A stretch of DNA of 62,421 nt from a virus: the IMG/VR virus record IMGVR_UViG_3300035665_000031, positions 1 through 62,421 of that record. One strand, given 5' to 3'. The notes under the pieces were generated by a model. That model saw only the letters and a program-made list of their open reading frames with translations. It was not told the origin of the DNA and did no database searches. The translations under genes and the position numbers were made by a program. Shown piece by piece: positions 53,036 to 62,288 of the stretch. The first letter of the stretch is position 1. Every line of letters starts with the position of its first letter.

Positions 53036-54430
53036 TTAACCTACTATTTTCTTTATTTCTTCAATAGATTTACCAGTTCTTTTGACTAATGTTTCATATA
53101 TTGAATTTTTGGAAATAATTGAATTTTTTGATTGTTTTGTTTTTACAACATTATCAATAGCACCAGTACTACAACCTCCATTTTGTGCTGATTTATTATT
53201 GTTTAAAGATGTACAATCGTCCATTTCAATAAATTCACCTTTTGGGTATTGTGTTGAATTAAAAGCTTTAATTTTGGGTTGTTTTTTAAACGAACCATCC
53301 CTTGATATTCCAGGTAAAGCATTTGCGTCATATTGTCCAGATGTTGCAATTCCTTGTTCAACAATTTCTAATGGTTTTTTATTTAATCCCATTGGTGGGC
53401 TAAATGGACCACTTGAACCACCAGATGATGAGGCACCAGCAACTGTAGTTTCTTTTACATCTGTTTCTGTTTTTCTTCTATCTAATTCTTGTTGTCTTTT
53501 TGCGTTTATATTACTTTGTAACTCAGCCTTTGTAAACTTATTAGTTGGTTTTGTTTCAATTTGATTCTTGATTGATTCTTTTGAGTTTGCTGTAGTAATA
53601 TTCTCCATCATTGGATTCAATACATTTGTGATTGATTTACTCTCACTATACATATTTCTAAGATATTGGTTTAGTTCTGGGTCAATCTTAACCAAATCTT
53701 TATTTTGTTCAAAATCATTTAGACCAACACCACCAGAAAGACTAGGTAAATTTTCATTAACGTAATAATCTATCATTTGTGCATCTATTTTTGTGTTTTC
53801 TGGTGTCCCATAATCTAACTCACCATCTAAATCTTTACCTATAGTTGTTTTTACTTGTGATTTTAAATCATTAATTAAATCTAAAAAATAAAATACAAAT
53901 TTATCACCAGATGGTGTTTTTAATATTGCTATTTCATTATTAAACGCTATCGTTTTAAATTGATTTGATTTAGTTGTTGGTCTTCTTAATTCTGGTTCAT
54001 CAATATTCCAAGGTTCATTACCTGACTCATCCAATTCATTTTTGGTTATACTTTTAGGTTTTGTTTTATATGAACCTAAGTGTTCTGCCACCGCTTCTAA
54101 CGCATCTTCTGGTTTAGGGAACAACATTCCTTTGAATTTTCTGGTTAGAACATATGAATTTTTATCTTTCAATATCAAACCTTTATCTAACATATCAGTC
54201 ATGGCCTGTTCATATGAAATACCATTTTTACCCCAAAATTCATATGTTTTTATTGCTTCTGGGTTATTATATAAATCACTAACAAACATCTTAGTAAATG
54301 ATGTCATATCTTCAACTGAATGGTTTTCGAATAGTCTATTAAATTGTTCTTTGGTTATATTAACCTTTTTCCTATTCAATAATCCGTGAATTTTCTTGGC
54401 TTGTTTCTCTGTTATTATAATTCTTTTCAT
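53036..54430 (-). CDS. Virion-type protein with Gly/Ser linker, 464 aa
   Basis: N-terminal helical region (ITEKQAKKIHGLLNRKKVNI ... QFNRLFEN), a middle alpha/beta domain, then a Gly/Ser/Pro linker (AGASSSGGSSGPFSPPMGLN) and a final domain ending GKSIEEIKKIVG. Proteins with such linkers are common in marine T4-like phages and are usually virion-associated; no firm function. Confidence 0.55.
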   Translation of the reverse strand: MKRIIITEKQAKKIHGLLNRKKVNITKEQFNRLFENHSVEDMTSFTKMFVSDLYNNPEAIKTYEFWGKNGISYEQAMTDMLDKGLILKDKNSYVLTRKFKGMLFPKPEDALEAVAEHLGSYKTKPKSITKNELDESGNEPWNIDEPELRRPTTKSNQFKTIAFNNEIAILKTPSGDKFVFYFLDLINDLKSQVKTTIGKDLDGELDYGTPENTKIDAQMIDYYVNENLPSLSGGVGLNDFEQNKDLVKIDPELNQYLRNMYSESKSITNVLNPMMENITTANSKESIKNQIETKPTNKFTKAELQSNINAKRQQELDRRKTETDVKETTVAGASSSGGSSGPFSPPMGLNKKPLEIVEQGIATSGQYDANALPGISRDGSFKKQPKIKAFNSTQYPKGEFIEMDDCTSLNNNKSAQNGGCSTGAIDNVVKTKQSKNSIISKNSIYETLVKRTGKSIEEIKKIVG

Positions 54431-54432
54431 TA

Positions 54433-54678
54433 TTATGAATTTTTATTTGATAAATTATCTCTCCAAAAACTTCTTTTAACCCACAATGATTTATACAATT
54501 GAGTTAATACATTTTTAGATATTTCAACCATCTTGTCTTCCAGTTCTTTATTATTCTTAAGCTTTTCCTTAACTATTTTTTCAATCTTATTAGTAAACTC
54601 AGCAGAGTCAATGTAGACTTTAATATCTTTTTTTATGTCTGATTTTGTAATATCTTCTTTAACTAATCTTATTGCCAT
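54433..54678 (-). CDS. Helical phage protein, 81 aa
   Basis: MAIRLVKEDITKSDIKKDIK... start 54678 preferred over 54720. Charged helix followed by WVKRSFWRDNL. AT box TATTTATAAATA just upstream. Not recognised. Confidence 0.6.
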   Translation of the reverse strand: MAIRLVKEDITKSDIKKDIKVYIDSAEFTNKIEKIVKEKLKNNKELEDKMVEISKNVLTQLYKSLWVKRSFWRDNLSNKNS

Positions 54679-54708
54679 AGAGTTTTTATTTATAAATACA
54701 CGTAAAAA

Positions 54709-54736
54709 TAGGAAACCCACAAAATATTTTGTGGGT
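54709..54736. terminator. Possible terminator hairpin
   Basis: GAAACCCACAAAATATTTTG then TGGGTTTC is a 14-bp palindrome between two co-oriented genes; the T run is clearer on the plus side (TTTCTTTTAATTTT). Confidence 0.45.
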
Positions 54737-54741
54737 TTCTT

Positions 54742-55206
54742 TTAATTTTCTAGCAAAATTGTTATTGTTAGTGGGATTACTATCATCCCTACAAAAAAAA
54801 TACTTTTTAATAGTTTTTGTTTCCTTATTTCTCGTTTTAAAGCTTTGTTTTCCTCAACACGTTTATTATCAATAACCAGGTTATTATTATTTATTTTATT
54901 TAGGTTAGTTATCTCAATATCTTTGTTTGTAATTAATTTGGATAATGAATCAACTTTTGATTTGTATAAATAAATCCTGTCATCGTTTATTGAATCTTTA
55001 TATTCGCAAGCAACCAACAAGGAATCCGTTATTTTATACTTTAATAAGTCAGATAATATCTTTCGACCATCACTTAATGGAATTACTAAGAATGTGTCAT
55101 TTTTTATAACAATAACTTTTACATTATCATTATTTTTGTAAATATTTGTCGAATTCGCTGGCGACATCATTAGCACCAAGGCTATTAACGTTAATATCAA
55201 TTTCAT
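54742..55206 (-). CDS. Secreted/membrane coiled-coil protein, 154 aa (spanin-like candidate)
   Basis: N-terminal signal sequence (MKLILTLIALVLMMSPANS), periplasmic domain with a long coiled coil (residues ~75-125) and a C-terminal transmembrane helix (IFFVGMIVIPLTITIL). Starts inside the gene at 55130, 77 nt overlap in another frame, as spanin genes often do. Not a lipoprotein, so the Rz/Rz1 match is not exact. Confidence 0.5.
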   Translation of the reverse strand: MKLILTLIALVLMMSPANSTNIYKNNDNVKVIVIKNDTFLVIPLSDGRKILSDLLKYKITDSLLVACEYKDSINDDRIYLYKSKVDSLSKLITNKDIEITNLNKINNNNLVIDNKRVEENKALKREIRKQKLLKSIFFVGMIVIPLTITILLEN

Positions 55207-55471
55207 TTAATCTATTTTTAAGTTTTTTTATTCTTGTGTCAGCAATTGATATTAGTGAATCCTTTGCTTTGATATCAGCATCTAATTTTTTAATACTTTT
55301 AATTATTTCAAAATTAGCTTTATTTAAGCTATCATTTTTATTTTCAAGGGTTTGGTTGATTTTTTTGATGTCGTTTATGGTTGAATCTCTTTTATTTATT
55401 CTTCTATTATTAATAAAAAAAAGAATCAAACATAGAGACGCTAAGCCAATTATTAAATAATTTTTATTCAT
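55130..55471 (-). CDS. N-anchored coiled-coil protein, 113 aa (i-spanin-like candidate)
   Basis: One N-terminal transmembrane helix (residues 5-20) followed by a periplasmic coiled coil to the end, the layout of inner-membrane spanins. Overlaps the next gene by 77 nt and its upstream neighbour by 8 nt. Confidence 0.5.
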   Translation of the reverse strand: MNKNYLIIGLASLCLILFFINNRRINKRDSTINDIKKINQTLENKNDSLNKANFEIIKSIKKLDADIKAKDSLISIADTRIKKLKNRLNEIDINVNSLGANDVASEFDKYLQK

Positions 55472-55901
55472 TTGATGTTGGTTTGTATTCAGTATTTAAT
55501 TTTTTAGCCCACTCTCTAACCCAGTTTTCATAGTAACCATTTAACTTACGAAGAATTTCATTAATTTCACCAGTTAAATCAATATCACTCATTGATGTCA
55601 TCACTTTACCAGCCTGGAATGACATTCTAAAGTTAATACCACCATTATCATCATTAGTTTTTAATAAGATACCATCAAATTCGACATTTCTATCATTTGG
55701 ATAAATCTTAAATTTTGTTACCTCAACTCTTGGGTCAACAGTATCCATGAATTTATTAACCTCATCCTTATAAACTGGGTCATTTGGTGATGGTGATATT
55801 GTATCGGTTCTATTATCTTCTTCATTTAATAATTTTTTATAACCATGCTTAAAAATGTCCATCATTTTCTTAGTCATGTCATGTTCGTTTAATTTTTCCA
55901 T
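55464..55901 (-). CDS. Phage protein with packaging-like N-terminus, 145 aa
   Basis: MEKLNEHDMTKKMMDIFKHG then YKKLLNE: an amphipathic N-terminus ending Leu-Asn-Glu. The rest is an acidic alpha/beta domain (VTKFKIYPNDRNVEFDGIL). Possibly virion-associated. Overlaps neighbours by 8 and 13 nt. Confidence 0.55.
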   Translation of the reverse strand: MEKLNEHDMTKKMMDIFKHGYKKLLNEEDNRTDTISPSPNDPVYKDEVNKFMDTVDPRVEVTKFKIYPNDRNVEFDGILLKTNDDNGGINFRMSFQAGKVMTSMSDIDLTGEINEILRKLNGYYENWVREWAKKLNTEYKPTSNE

Positions 55902-56509
55902 TTGTTTGTAAGTAATTCTTTAAATTTTAAAAATTCCCATGCTGGTGAAATATCAGTGTATGGATGACTTATGTTTGAGCGATATAACACACCAGAGTAA
56001 TCATCTAATTCTGATATAGTTAAATTATCATTAGGTATTTTTTTATCAATTCCCAATTTATTAATTAAATAATCAACCAAATCAACGCATGATTTAAGTT
56101 GTTTATCATTAAATTTAGCCCAAGTTGTGTTCCCTCTCCAAAGTTTTTCAATAACACCAAGGTCTTTATTATAAATACTACCGTTTATTGTAATATATCT
56201 ATCATTATCATAATCATTTATTAACCAACCATAATTCTCAATAATAATTATAACACTTTCCTCATCTAATATTAAATTACCCATAAAATTAGACCGATAA
56301 TTTTCATCAAAATGTTTGTAGATTGTTCCATCGGTAGCTATAGTGAAATGTGCGGTTTTTTTATTATTACCGTTAAATCGTTTAGTCCACCCAATAAAGT
56401 GTTTCATTCCAGAATTATATGATGATGCTAATATAATCTTACTTTTAGGGTAAAAAACCTGAAAATAATTATCATTATCTAATTTATATGAATTTTCATC
56501 TATTTTCAT
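55889..56509 (-). CDS. Amidase-fold protein lacking zinc ligands, 206 aa
   Basis: Aligns by eye with the endolysin at 49970: AHFTIATDGTIYKHFDENY, VIIIIENYGW and the final YTDISP block are kept. But the first His site (VLHHT) is ILASSYN here, and the second (WSHTSYRK...DVSP) is LYRSNISH...DISP. The enzyme should therefore be inactive; it may bind peptidoglycan or regulate the endolysin. Confidence 0.6.
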   Translation of the reverse strand: MKIDENSYKLDNDNYFQVFYPKSKIILASSYNSGMKHFIGWTKRFNGNNKKTAHFTIATDGTIYKHFDENYRSNFMGNLILDEESVIIIIENYGWLINDYDNDRYITINGSIYNKDLGVIEKLWRGNTTWAKFNDKQLKSCVDLVDYLINKLGIDKKIPNDNLTISELDDYSGVLYRSNISHPYTDISPAWEFLKFKELLTNKWKN

Positions 56510-57495
56510 TTATTAATTCGTTGAATTACATTAGTGCCACTATTTTTCTTTTCCCTAATATCCGTTAATTTAATTTTTTTTGGTTCTTCTATTTGTGATG
56601 GTTCCACTATATTATCTTCATTAACTGGTGTATTATGTTGAATAATTGGGTCTGGATTGATTAACGTATTATCCACATCATTACCATTGATAGTTACAAT
56701 ATTTGATTTATTTTTTTCTTCTGATATAATCTTATTATAAGCCAAAATCATCGCAATAGCTAATGGGTCAAATACAAAAATCAATAACAATATGAACCAA
56801 TTTACAACAACACCCATTGGTTTACCAGTTAGTTCTGATAAATACTTTAACGGTCCTATCTCTGAAGCAACAGAACTATTCATATTCAATTCCATTATTT
56901 TTAAATCATACTTACCAATGGAATCATTTGTTGCTATTATATCATTATTCAATTTATCTATATCATTATTTAATGTTTGGATTTCTGATGATGCTTTATC
57001 GATATCTAACCTACTTTTATCTCTACCACTATTTGTCTTTGCTGAATCTAATCTAGTTTCTTGTCTTAAACGAATATCCGATAAACCATTTACCCTACTA
57101 GTTTTTGTTTCTATTAATTCTGACGCAATTTTATTTTTGTTTACAAATAATTGTTTTTTTGACTCCAATAATCCTATTGAATTATTATGAATTTCATATT
57201 TATTGGCTGTATTTTGGTAAGCACTTGATAAAAAACCATAAATACCACCAGATGTAATACACATTAATATGAAAACACCCAATGATAAATAAAATCTTAA
57301 TATCTTAGATAAAGTTCCCCAATAATTATGTAAAAGGGTTGTCACAATAAGTTTAGCTATTTCTAATATTGAGGCCATTATTATTACAGATAATGCAGCC
57401 CCAGCAAATAGTTGGCTTAAACCAAAAATAGAAAAATAAGCTGAAGTTAAAGCAACAGCTAATGATATTATTAATAGTAATTTAGAAAATCGCAT
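56506..57495 (-). CDS. Membrane protein with long coiled coil, 329 aa
   Basis: Three or four N-terminal transmembrane helices (residues ~5-100), a long coiled coil (~105-215), another helix (VVVNWFILLLIFVFDPLAIA) and a soluble tail. Seen in large T4-like phages; function unknown. Confidence 0.6.
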   Translation of the reverse strand: MRFSKLLLIISLAVALTSAYFSIFGLSQLFAGAALSVIIMASILEIAKLIVTTLLHNYWGTLSKILRFYLSLGVFILMCITSGGIYGFLSSAYQNTANKYEIHNNSIGLLESKKQLFVNKNKIASELIETKTSRVNGLSDIRLRQETRLDSAKTNSGRDKSRLDIDKASSEIQTLNNDIDKLNNDIIATNDSIGKYDLKIMELNMNSSVASEIGPLKYLSELTGKPMGVVVNWFILLLIFVFDPLAIAMILAYNKIISEEKNKSNIVTINGNDVDNTLINPDPIIQHNTPVNEDNIVEPSQIEEPKKIKLTDIREKKNSGTNVIQRINK

Positions 57496-57497
57496 AA

Positions 57498-58340
57498 TTA
57501 TTCGTTTAAAACCATAAATAGTTCGTTGGAGTTATGTTTTAATTTCCTTAACGTTTTATTTTTTATTTGACGTACTCTTTCTTTGGTTAATTGAAATTTA
57601 TCACCAATAGCTTCTAATGTCATTGGTTCACAATCAGAATCCAATCCGAAATATGCTTTTATTATATCGGATTCTCTAATTGGTAATTCAGATAACAAAT
57701 CATTTAATGTTGTTTTTACTTTATCAGTAACATTATAATGTGATTCCTCCACAATATCATTCTGAATAAATTCACCCAATTCTTCACCTGTTTCACCTAT
57801 AACTTCATTTAATGATTTACAATAACTAAATTCTGGTAAATTCATTGATTTGTGAAGTTTTATAGAGTCTGAAGTTATTAATTCATTATATGATGGTTCT
57901 CGGCCATTTGATAACTCAAATGTATTTATTTCTTTCTTTAAATCAGTTAATTTCTGCATCATACTAATAGGTAACCTAATAGTCCTAGAATGCTCACTCA
58001 AAGCCTTTAAAATTGAACTTCTTATCCAAAAAACAGCATATGTTATAAATTTGATGTTCATATCTAAATCAAATTTATCTACCGCTGTAATCAGTCCAAT
58101 ATTACCCTCATTTATTAAATCACTTATAGGTAACCCAGCACCTTGGTATTGTTTGGCTATGCTAACTACAAATTTTAAATTACATTCAATTATTTTAGTC
58201 TTAGATGATTCTGACCCATCTTTTATTTTTTTAAAAAGTTCTCTTTCTTCTTTTAAAGACAGAATTTTAGAATTTTTAATTTCTGAAAAGTATTTCCCAA
58301 TATTATCATTGTGATTTACATTTAAAAAGCGTTTGTTCAT
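57498..58340 (-). CDS. Sigma-70 family factor (RpoD-like)
   Basis: 280 aa with sigma regions 1.2 to 4.2: YFSEIKNSKILSLKEERELF (1.2), SDLINEGNIGLITAVDKFD (2.2-2.3), YAVFWIRSSILKAL (2.4), RTIRLPISMM (3.0), and TLEAIGDKFQLTKERVRQIK (4.2 HTH). Like group 1/2 factors it should recognise -10 and -35 elements. It is likely to switch transcription to phage promoters such as the AT boxes (TATTTATA) in front of late genes; this link is inferred. Confidence 0.85.
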   Translation of the reverse strand: MNKRFLNVNHNDNIGKYFSEIKNSKILSLKEERELFKKIKDGSESSKTKIIECNLKFVVSIAKQYQGAGLPISDLINEGNIGLITAVDKFDLDMNIKFITYAVFWIRSSILKALSEHSRTIRLPISMMQKLTDLKKEINTFELSNGREPSYNELITSDSIKLHKSMNLPEFSYCKSLNEVIGETGEELGEFIQNDIVEESHYNVTDKVKTTLNDLLSELPIRESDIIKAYFGLDSDCEPMTLEAIGDKFQLTKERVRQIKNKTLRKLKHNSNELFMVLNE

Positions 58341-58417
58341 TCATGTTTATGTTTTTTTTATGTTATGTTTATGTATTATTAATAAATACATCTTTAACTA
58401 ATCAATTTCTATTGTTT

Positions 58418-58834
58418 TTAACTTATTTTCTTTAATAAATTCAACTCTTCATTAGTTAAATTTTGAATACCCTTATCTAATAATGAGTCTATTAATTCAA
58501 GCCTAGATTCTTCACTTAATCCTTCACTTATTGTATCAATTTCAAATCGTTCTTTAACATCCAAATCAAATGATAATTGAAACAAAGTATTTAATATTGA
58601 ATCGTCACTCATAGATACAAATGATTCATCATTTACCTCATATATGAAAAAATTATACTTACCAACGTAATCTTTTAATATGGACTTAATATCATCAATA
58701 TTAATTGAACACACAAATGTAGCGATACTAACACCCTTGGCATCCAAAAAAGCCACTCTCTCAGATGGTATAAGCATTAGCATTTCAGCCCTCTTAGAAT
58801 TATCCCCTAATATTATTATACAAAACTTTTTCAT
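58418..58834 (-). CDS. Hypothetical protein, 138 aa
   Basis: Not recognised. Alpha/beta N-terminal domain and an acidic helical C-terminus (LSEESRLELIDSLLDKGIQN). Overlaps the SbcC gene stop by 4 nt, so linked to the recombination operon. Confidence 0.65.
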   Translation of the reverse strand: MKKFCIIILGDNSKRAEMLMLIPSERVAFLDAKGVSIATFVCSINIDDIKSILKDYVGKYNFFIYEVNDESFVSMSDDSILNTLFQLSFDLDVKERFEIDTISEGLSEESRLELIDSLLDKGIQNLTNEELNLLKKIS

Positions 58835-61176
58835 GATACACTTAAGGTTGATATGTTATTTTCTTTAGTTACAGTAACGATGTTATCTGCCCATTCCTTC
58901 ACAAGTGGGTTGTGTGTGACTAAAAAAACAACATCATACATTTCTTTTATTTTCTTAAATAACCCCTCAACCTTGTATAGATTTTCATTACCAATCTTAC
59001 CAAGAACCTCATCAAATGTTATCATATTCGGCATTGGTAACTTAGATACTTTACCCAACACAGCCCTTAACGCTAAACTAGCTACAGTTTTTTCTAACCC
59101 ACTAGCTGACCTTAAATTGTTGACTATACCATCCTTAATAAAAAGGAATTTAACATCGTTCTTATCATCAATATAAACTTCAACTTCAAAGTCACATACA
59201 TCTTCCAATAATGATTGTAATTGTGAATTAATAATGGGTAACACAGACCTTAAAACAATCTTAGAAATACCCTTCTTACCAACTATGGATGTATAAATCT
59301 TGAATATCCTATCAACCTCATCTTCAGCAATAAGTTCTTTAATCAAATTCTCTTTTGATGTGATTTCTTTTTCATTATTTAGAACCTCATTACCTAAATC
59401 TGATATGTTTTTTATTAGTTTCTCCAATAGTGTCCTTTTAACTACTAAATCAGTCTTTATTTTACTAATATCAATATCAATACTCTTATTTAAATCAATG
59501 ATAGTTAAATTCAAATTATATTTGTTTAAGTCATTTCTCTTTTCAACTAACTTATTACGCAATGAATCTAAATCAACTTCAAATCTACAAATATCTAACT
59601 CTAATTGTGTTTTTTCATCAAATAATTTCTTGGTTTCTTTCATTGATTCCAATAATTCTTTTTTGATAGTTAAATTATTATCTGTGGATGCTTTATCAGC
59701 TAATTTAGATGTTAAGGTTAACTTATGTTTATTTATGTGTTCAGAGTTGTCTACATCATCTAATTTTCTATTACAAGACTTACATATACCACCATCAATC
59801 AATTGTTGTATGTTATTTTCTAATTCGCTTATTTGTGATGTTAACATAGATATTTCAGCGTTTAGTTTACCAATATCATTTAACGTATTAACATAAGTTA
59901 ATTCTTCATATTTAACATCACCAATATCCTTAATCCTAACTTTAACTTCAGCGATTTTATTGGATATATCCTTACCCTGTTTTGTTATTGTTTGAATATC
60001 ACTTTCAATGTTACTTGGGTTTAAGGTTGCAATTTGTACATCTAATGGTTTTTTAGACTCTAATAAATTAGTTATCTTAGCCTCTAATTCCTTTATCTCA
60101 TCTTTTGTTTTTTCAGTTGATTCTGTTGTTACCTTAAGTGTTTCAGCTAAAAATTTTAATGAGTCATTATGTCCTTCTATTTCATTTTGAAGTGTTGGTA
60201 CGTTATATAAGTTACCCTTTTTGGTTGTGTTAAATGTATTGTGCATTTTTCTAACAACAGCCTCTTTATTAATTATAACCTCTAACCCAATAAATCTATT
60301 TAATATTTCAGTTGACTTAGCACTAGTTAAACCAATTAAATTATCTAAATTAGATTCAGTAGCCAAAACCAACATCTCAAAATCATCTTGATTTGATATT
60401 GTACGGTTGATAAGTTTAGTTGTTTCTTTTGATTGCTCTTCATTGTGTGATTTTTCAGTACCATCTGGTAATATGGAATAATAATTAACCTTACCAGATG
60501 TCTTAACACCAGCCTTTCCATTAGTCCTAGTTAGTTTTCTTTCAATAATAACATCTTCACCATTTAATTCCAATAACCCTCTAACTAGAACTTCATTCTT
60601 ATCCGTAAATTTATTAAATATCTCTTCCTGTTTGTCAGTCTTTGTTGTTACACCAAATAACAAAAACATAATTGCATCAATGGTTAATGTTGATTTACCA
60701 CCTTGATTTGGTGATGGGGTTGAGTTAACTATGTTTAAACCTTTCAACTTGGAAACATGGAACATATTATTATTACCATATGATAAAAAATTATCCAAAG
60801 TTATCCATTTTAATGACCATCTACTACTTGAATTGTAATCATCTGAAACATTCAACTCAGCATTAACTTTATCATCTAATTTAAATAATCTTTCAATGTT
60901 AACAGTAATATTCTCTCTCAATAACCATTCTTTCATCAAAGACCTTTGATATTCCTTATCCAGGATATTATCAATTGTTGCCCCATCAATGATAATCTTA
61001 TCCCCTTTATCATTGAATTTTACTGCTGTGTAAATAACATCAATACTTTCCTTAGAAACACCATATTTTTTAGAAAAGTAATTCCTAATTTTATTCTTAG
61101 CATCTCTACTATAATTTTCTGGTCTATCTGACCATTGAACTCTTATCTTACCATTAAGTGATACATTATTCACCAT
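58831..61176 (-). CDS. SbcC/Rad50-like ATPase (T4 gp46-like)
   Basis: 781 aa. Walker A PSPNQGGKSTLTIDAIMFLL-type loop near residue 160 after an ~140-aa N-terminal extension, long coiled coils, a zinc hook CKSCNRKLDD in the middle, ABC signature SGLEKTVASLALRAV, Walker B NMITFDEVLG and a D-loop/His switch (LVTHNPLVKE). With SbcD/gp47 (61446) it forms the Mre11-Rad50-type complex for end processing, recombination-dependent replication and host DNA degradation. Confidence 0.9.
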   Translation of the reverse strand: MVNNVSLNGKIRVQWSDRPENYSRDAKNKIRNYFSKKYGVSKESIDVIYTAVKFNDKGDKIIIDGATIDNILDKEYQRSLMKEWLLRENITVNIERLFKLDDKVNAELNVSDDYNSSSRWSLKWITLDNFLSYGNNNMFHVSKLKGLNIVNSTPSPNQGGKSTLTIDAIMFLLFGVTTKTDKQEEIFNKFTDKNEVLVRGLLELNGEDVIIERKLTRTNGKAGVKTSGKVNYYSILPDGTEKSHNEEQSKETTKLINRTISNQDDFEMLVLATESNLDNLIGLTSAKSTEILNRFIGLEVIINKEAVVRKMHNTFNTTKKGNLYNVPTLQNEIEGHNDSLKFLAETLKVTTESTEKTKDEIKELEAKITNLLESKKPLDVQIATLNPSNIESDIQTITKQGKDISNKIAEVKVRIKDIGDVKYEELTYVNTLNDIGKLNAEISMLTSQISELENNIQQLIDGGICKSCNRKLDDVDNSEHINKHKLTLTSKLADKASTDNNLTIKKELLESMKETKKLFDEKTQLELDICRFEVDLDSLRNKLVEKRNDLNKYNLNLTIIDLNKSIDIDISKIKTDLVVKRTLLEKLIKNISDLGNEVLNNEKEITSKENLIKELIAEDEVDRIFKIYTSIVGKKGISKIVLRSVLPIINSQLQSLLEDVCDFEVEVYIDDKNDVKFLFIKDGIVNNLRSASGLEKTVASLALRAVLGKVSKLPMPNMITFDEVLGKIGNENLYKVEGLFKKIKEMYDVVFLVTHNPLVKEWADNIVTVTKENNISTLSVS

Positions 61177-61453
61177 ATAAATCTAAATTTTCTTTTTTAA
61201 TTTCAATTATTTCTTTAACCTCTTCTTTTATTTCTCCCTCCACCTCTATTTCTTCTATTATTGGTTCCTCAACAATAGATACCTTAACTTCAGCCTTTTC
61301 GGTTTTTTTAACATGCGGTTTAGTACCATATTTCTCAATATTAAACCCAGTTACCAATAACTTTATAATAAATGCATCAATATCAACAATATTATTTGCC
61401 TCACAAAATGCCTTTATATCGACATGTAAATTATGTGGGAGATTATTAAGCAT
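61166..61453 (-). CDS. Small acidic protein between SbcC and SbcD, 95 aa
   Basis: N-terminal ordered part (FCEANNIVDIDAFIIKLLVT), then a Glu/Val/Lys-rich tail. Overlaps both recombination genes (8-11 nt). May be an accessory factor of the complex; not recognised. Confidence 0.6.
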   Translation of the reverse strand: MLNNLPHNLHVDIKAFCEANNIVDIDAFIIKLLVTGFNIEKYGTKPHVKKTEKAEVKVSIVEEPIIEEIEVEGEIKEEVKEIIEIKKENLDLYGE

Positions 61454-62282
61454 TTTTTAATATCTCCCCACCATTAGTCAACACATCCAATGAATCCATT
61501 GTGAAATTATAATACAAATATGGGTTATCAACTTCGAAATGCTTATACCTTAAGCTATCAATATCCCACATTAAAAATCCATGTTTTTTAATTGATTCCC
61601 CATAATTCTGTTGAATTAAACTGGAACAATAAGCAATTGGAATAACCTTACCATCATTCGTGGTAAATGGCATATCTTGTTGCATGTGAATATCACCAAG
61701 CATTGCTGCGTCTAAACCATTGAATATATTGGTGTTTGAGCCATGTTCAACAACAAAACCAAGGTCTGTTTTGCTTCCAATTATCGGGCCATGAAATAAT
61801 CCAATATAAGTCTTGTCAGCACCAAATTGTTCTATAGCCGCTTCAATATTTGGTCGTTTGTTTTCTTCAAATATCGAATAAACACACCAAACAATGTTGT
61901 TATCTAAATAACAATTAGATTCCTTAAAATAAGATATATTTTTATCCTTTAAGGCTATATATACTGGTGTTATAGAGTCTGTTCTATTTTTATTTGTCTC
62001 CAATAAGTCATGATTTCCAGCTATAATTATAACGTTCCCTATTTTCTCCAATTCTGAAATAAAATTAACACACATAATGTATAATTCATTTGATATCGTA
62101 ATCTTTGAGTGAACCAAATCACCAGCAATTACAATTCTAATTTCATCTCTAGTTAAATCCTTTGATAAATCATATAATTGTTCCAATAAATTATTGAAGC
62201 ATTCAATGTATTCTTTATGGAATTTCATATTTCTAATGTGTATATCACCCATATGAAATACTATTTTTATTTTTTTATTCAT
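61446..62282 (-). CDS. SbcD/Mre11-like nuclease (T4 gp47-like)
   Basis: 278 aa calcineurin-like phosphoesterase: MGDIHIRN (Asp-x-His), IVIAGDLVHS, IIIAGNHDLLE, LFHGPIIG and MLGDIHMQQD (GDxH) supply the two-metal site. Partner of the SbcC-like ATPase. Confidence 0.9.
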   Translation of the reverse strand: MNKKIKIVFHMGDIHIRNMKFHKEYIECFNNLLEQLYDLSKDLTRDEIRIVIAGDLVHSKITISNELYIMCVNFISELEKIGNVIIIAGNHDLLETNKNRTDSITPVYIALKDKNISYFKESNCYLDNNIVWCVYSIFEENKRPNIEAAIEQFGADKTYIGLFHGPIIGSKTDLGFVVEHGSNTNIFNGLDAAMLGDIHMQQDMPFTTNDGKVIPIAYCSSLIQQNYGESIKKHGFLMWDIDSLRYKHFEVDNPYLYYNFTMDSLDVLTNGGEILKNA

Positions 62283-62288
62283 ATTTTT

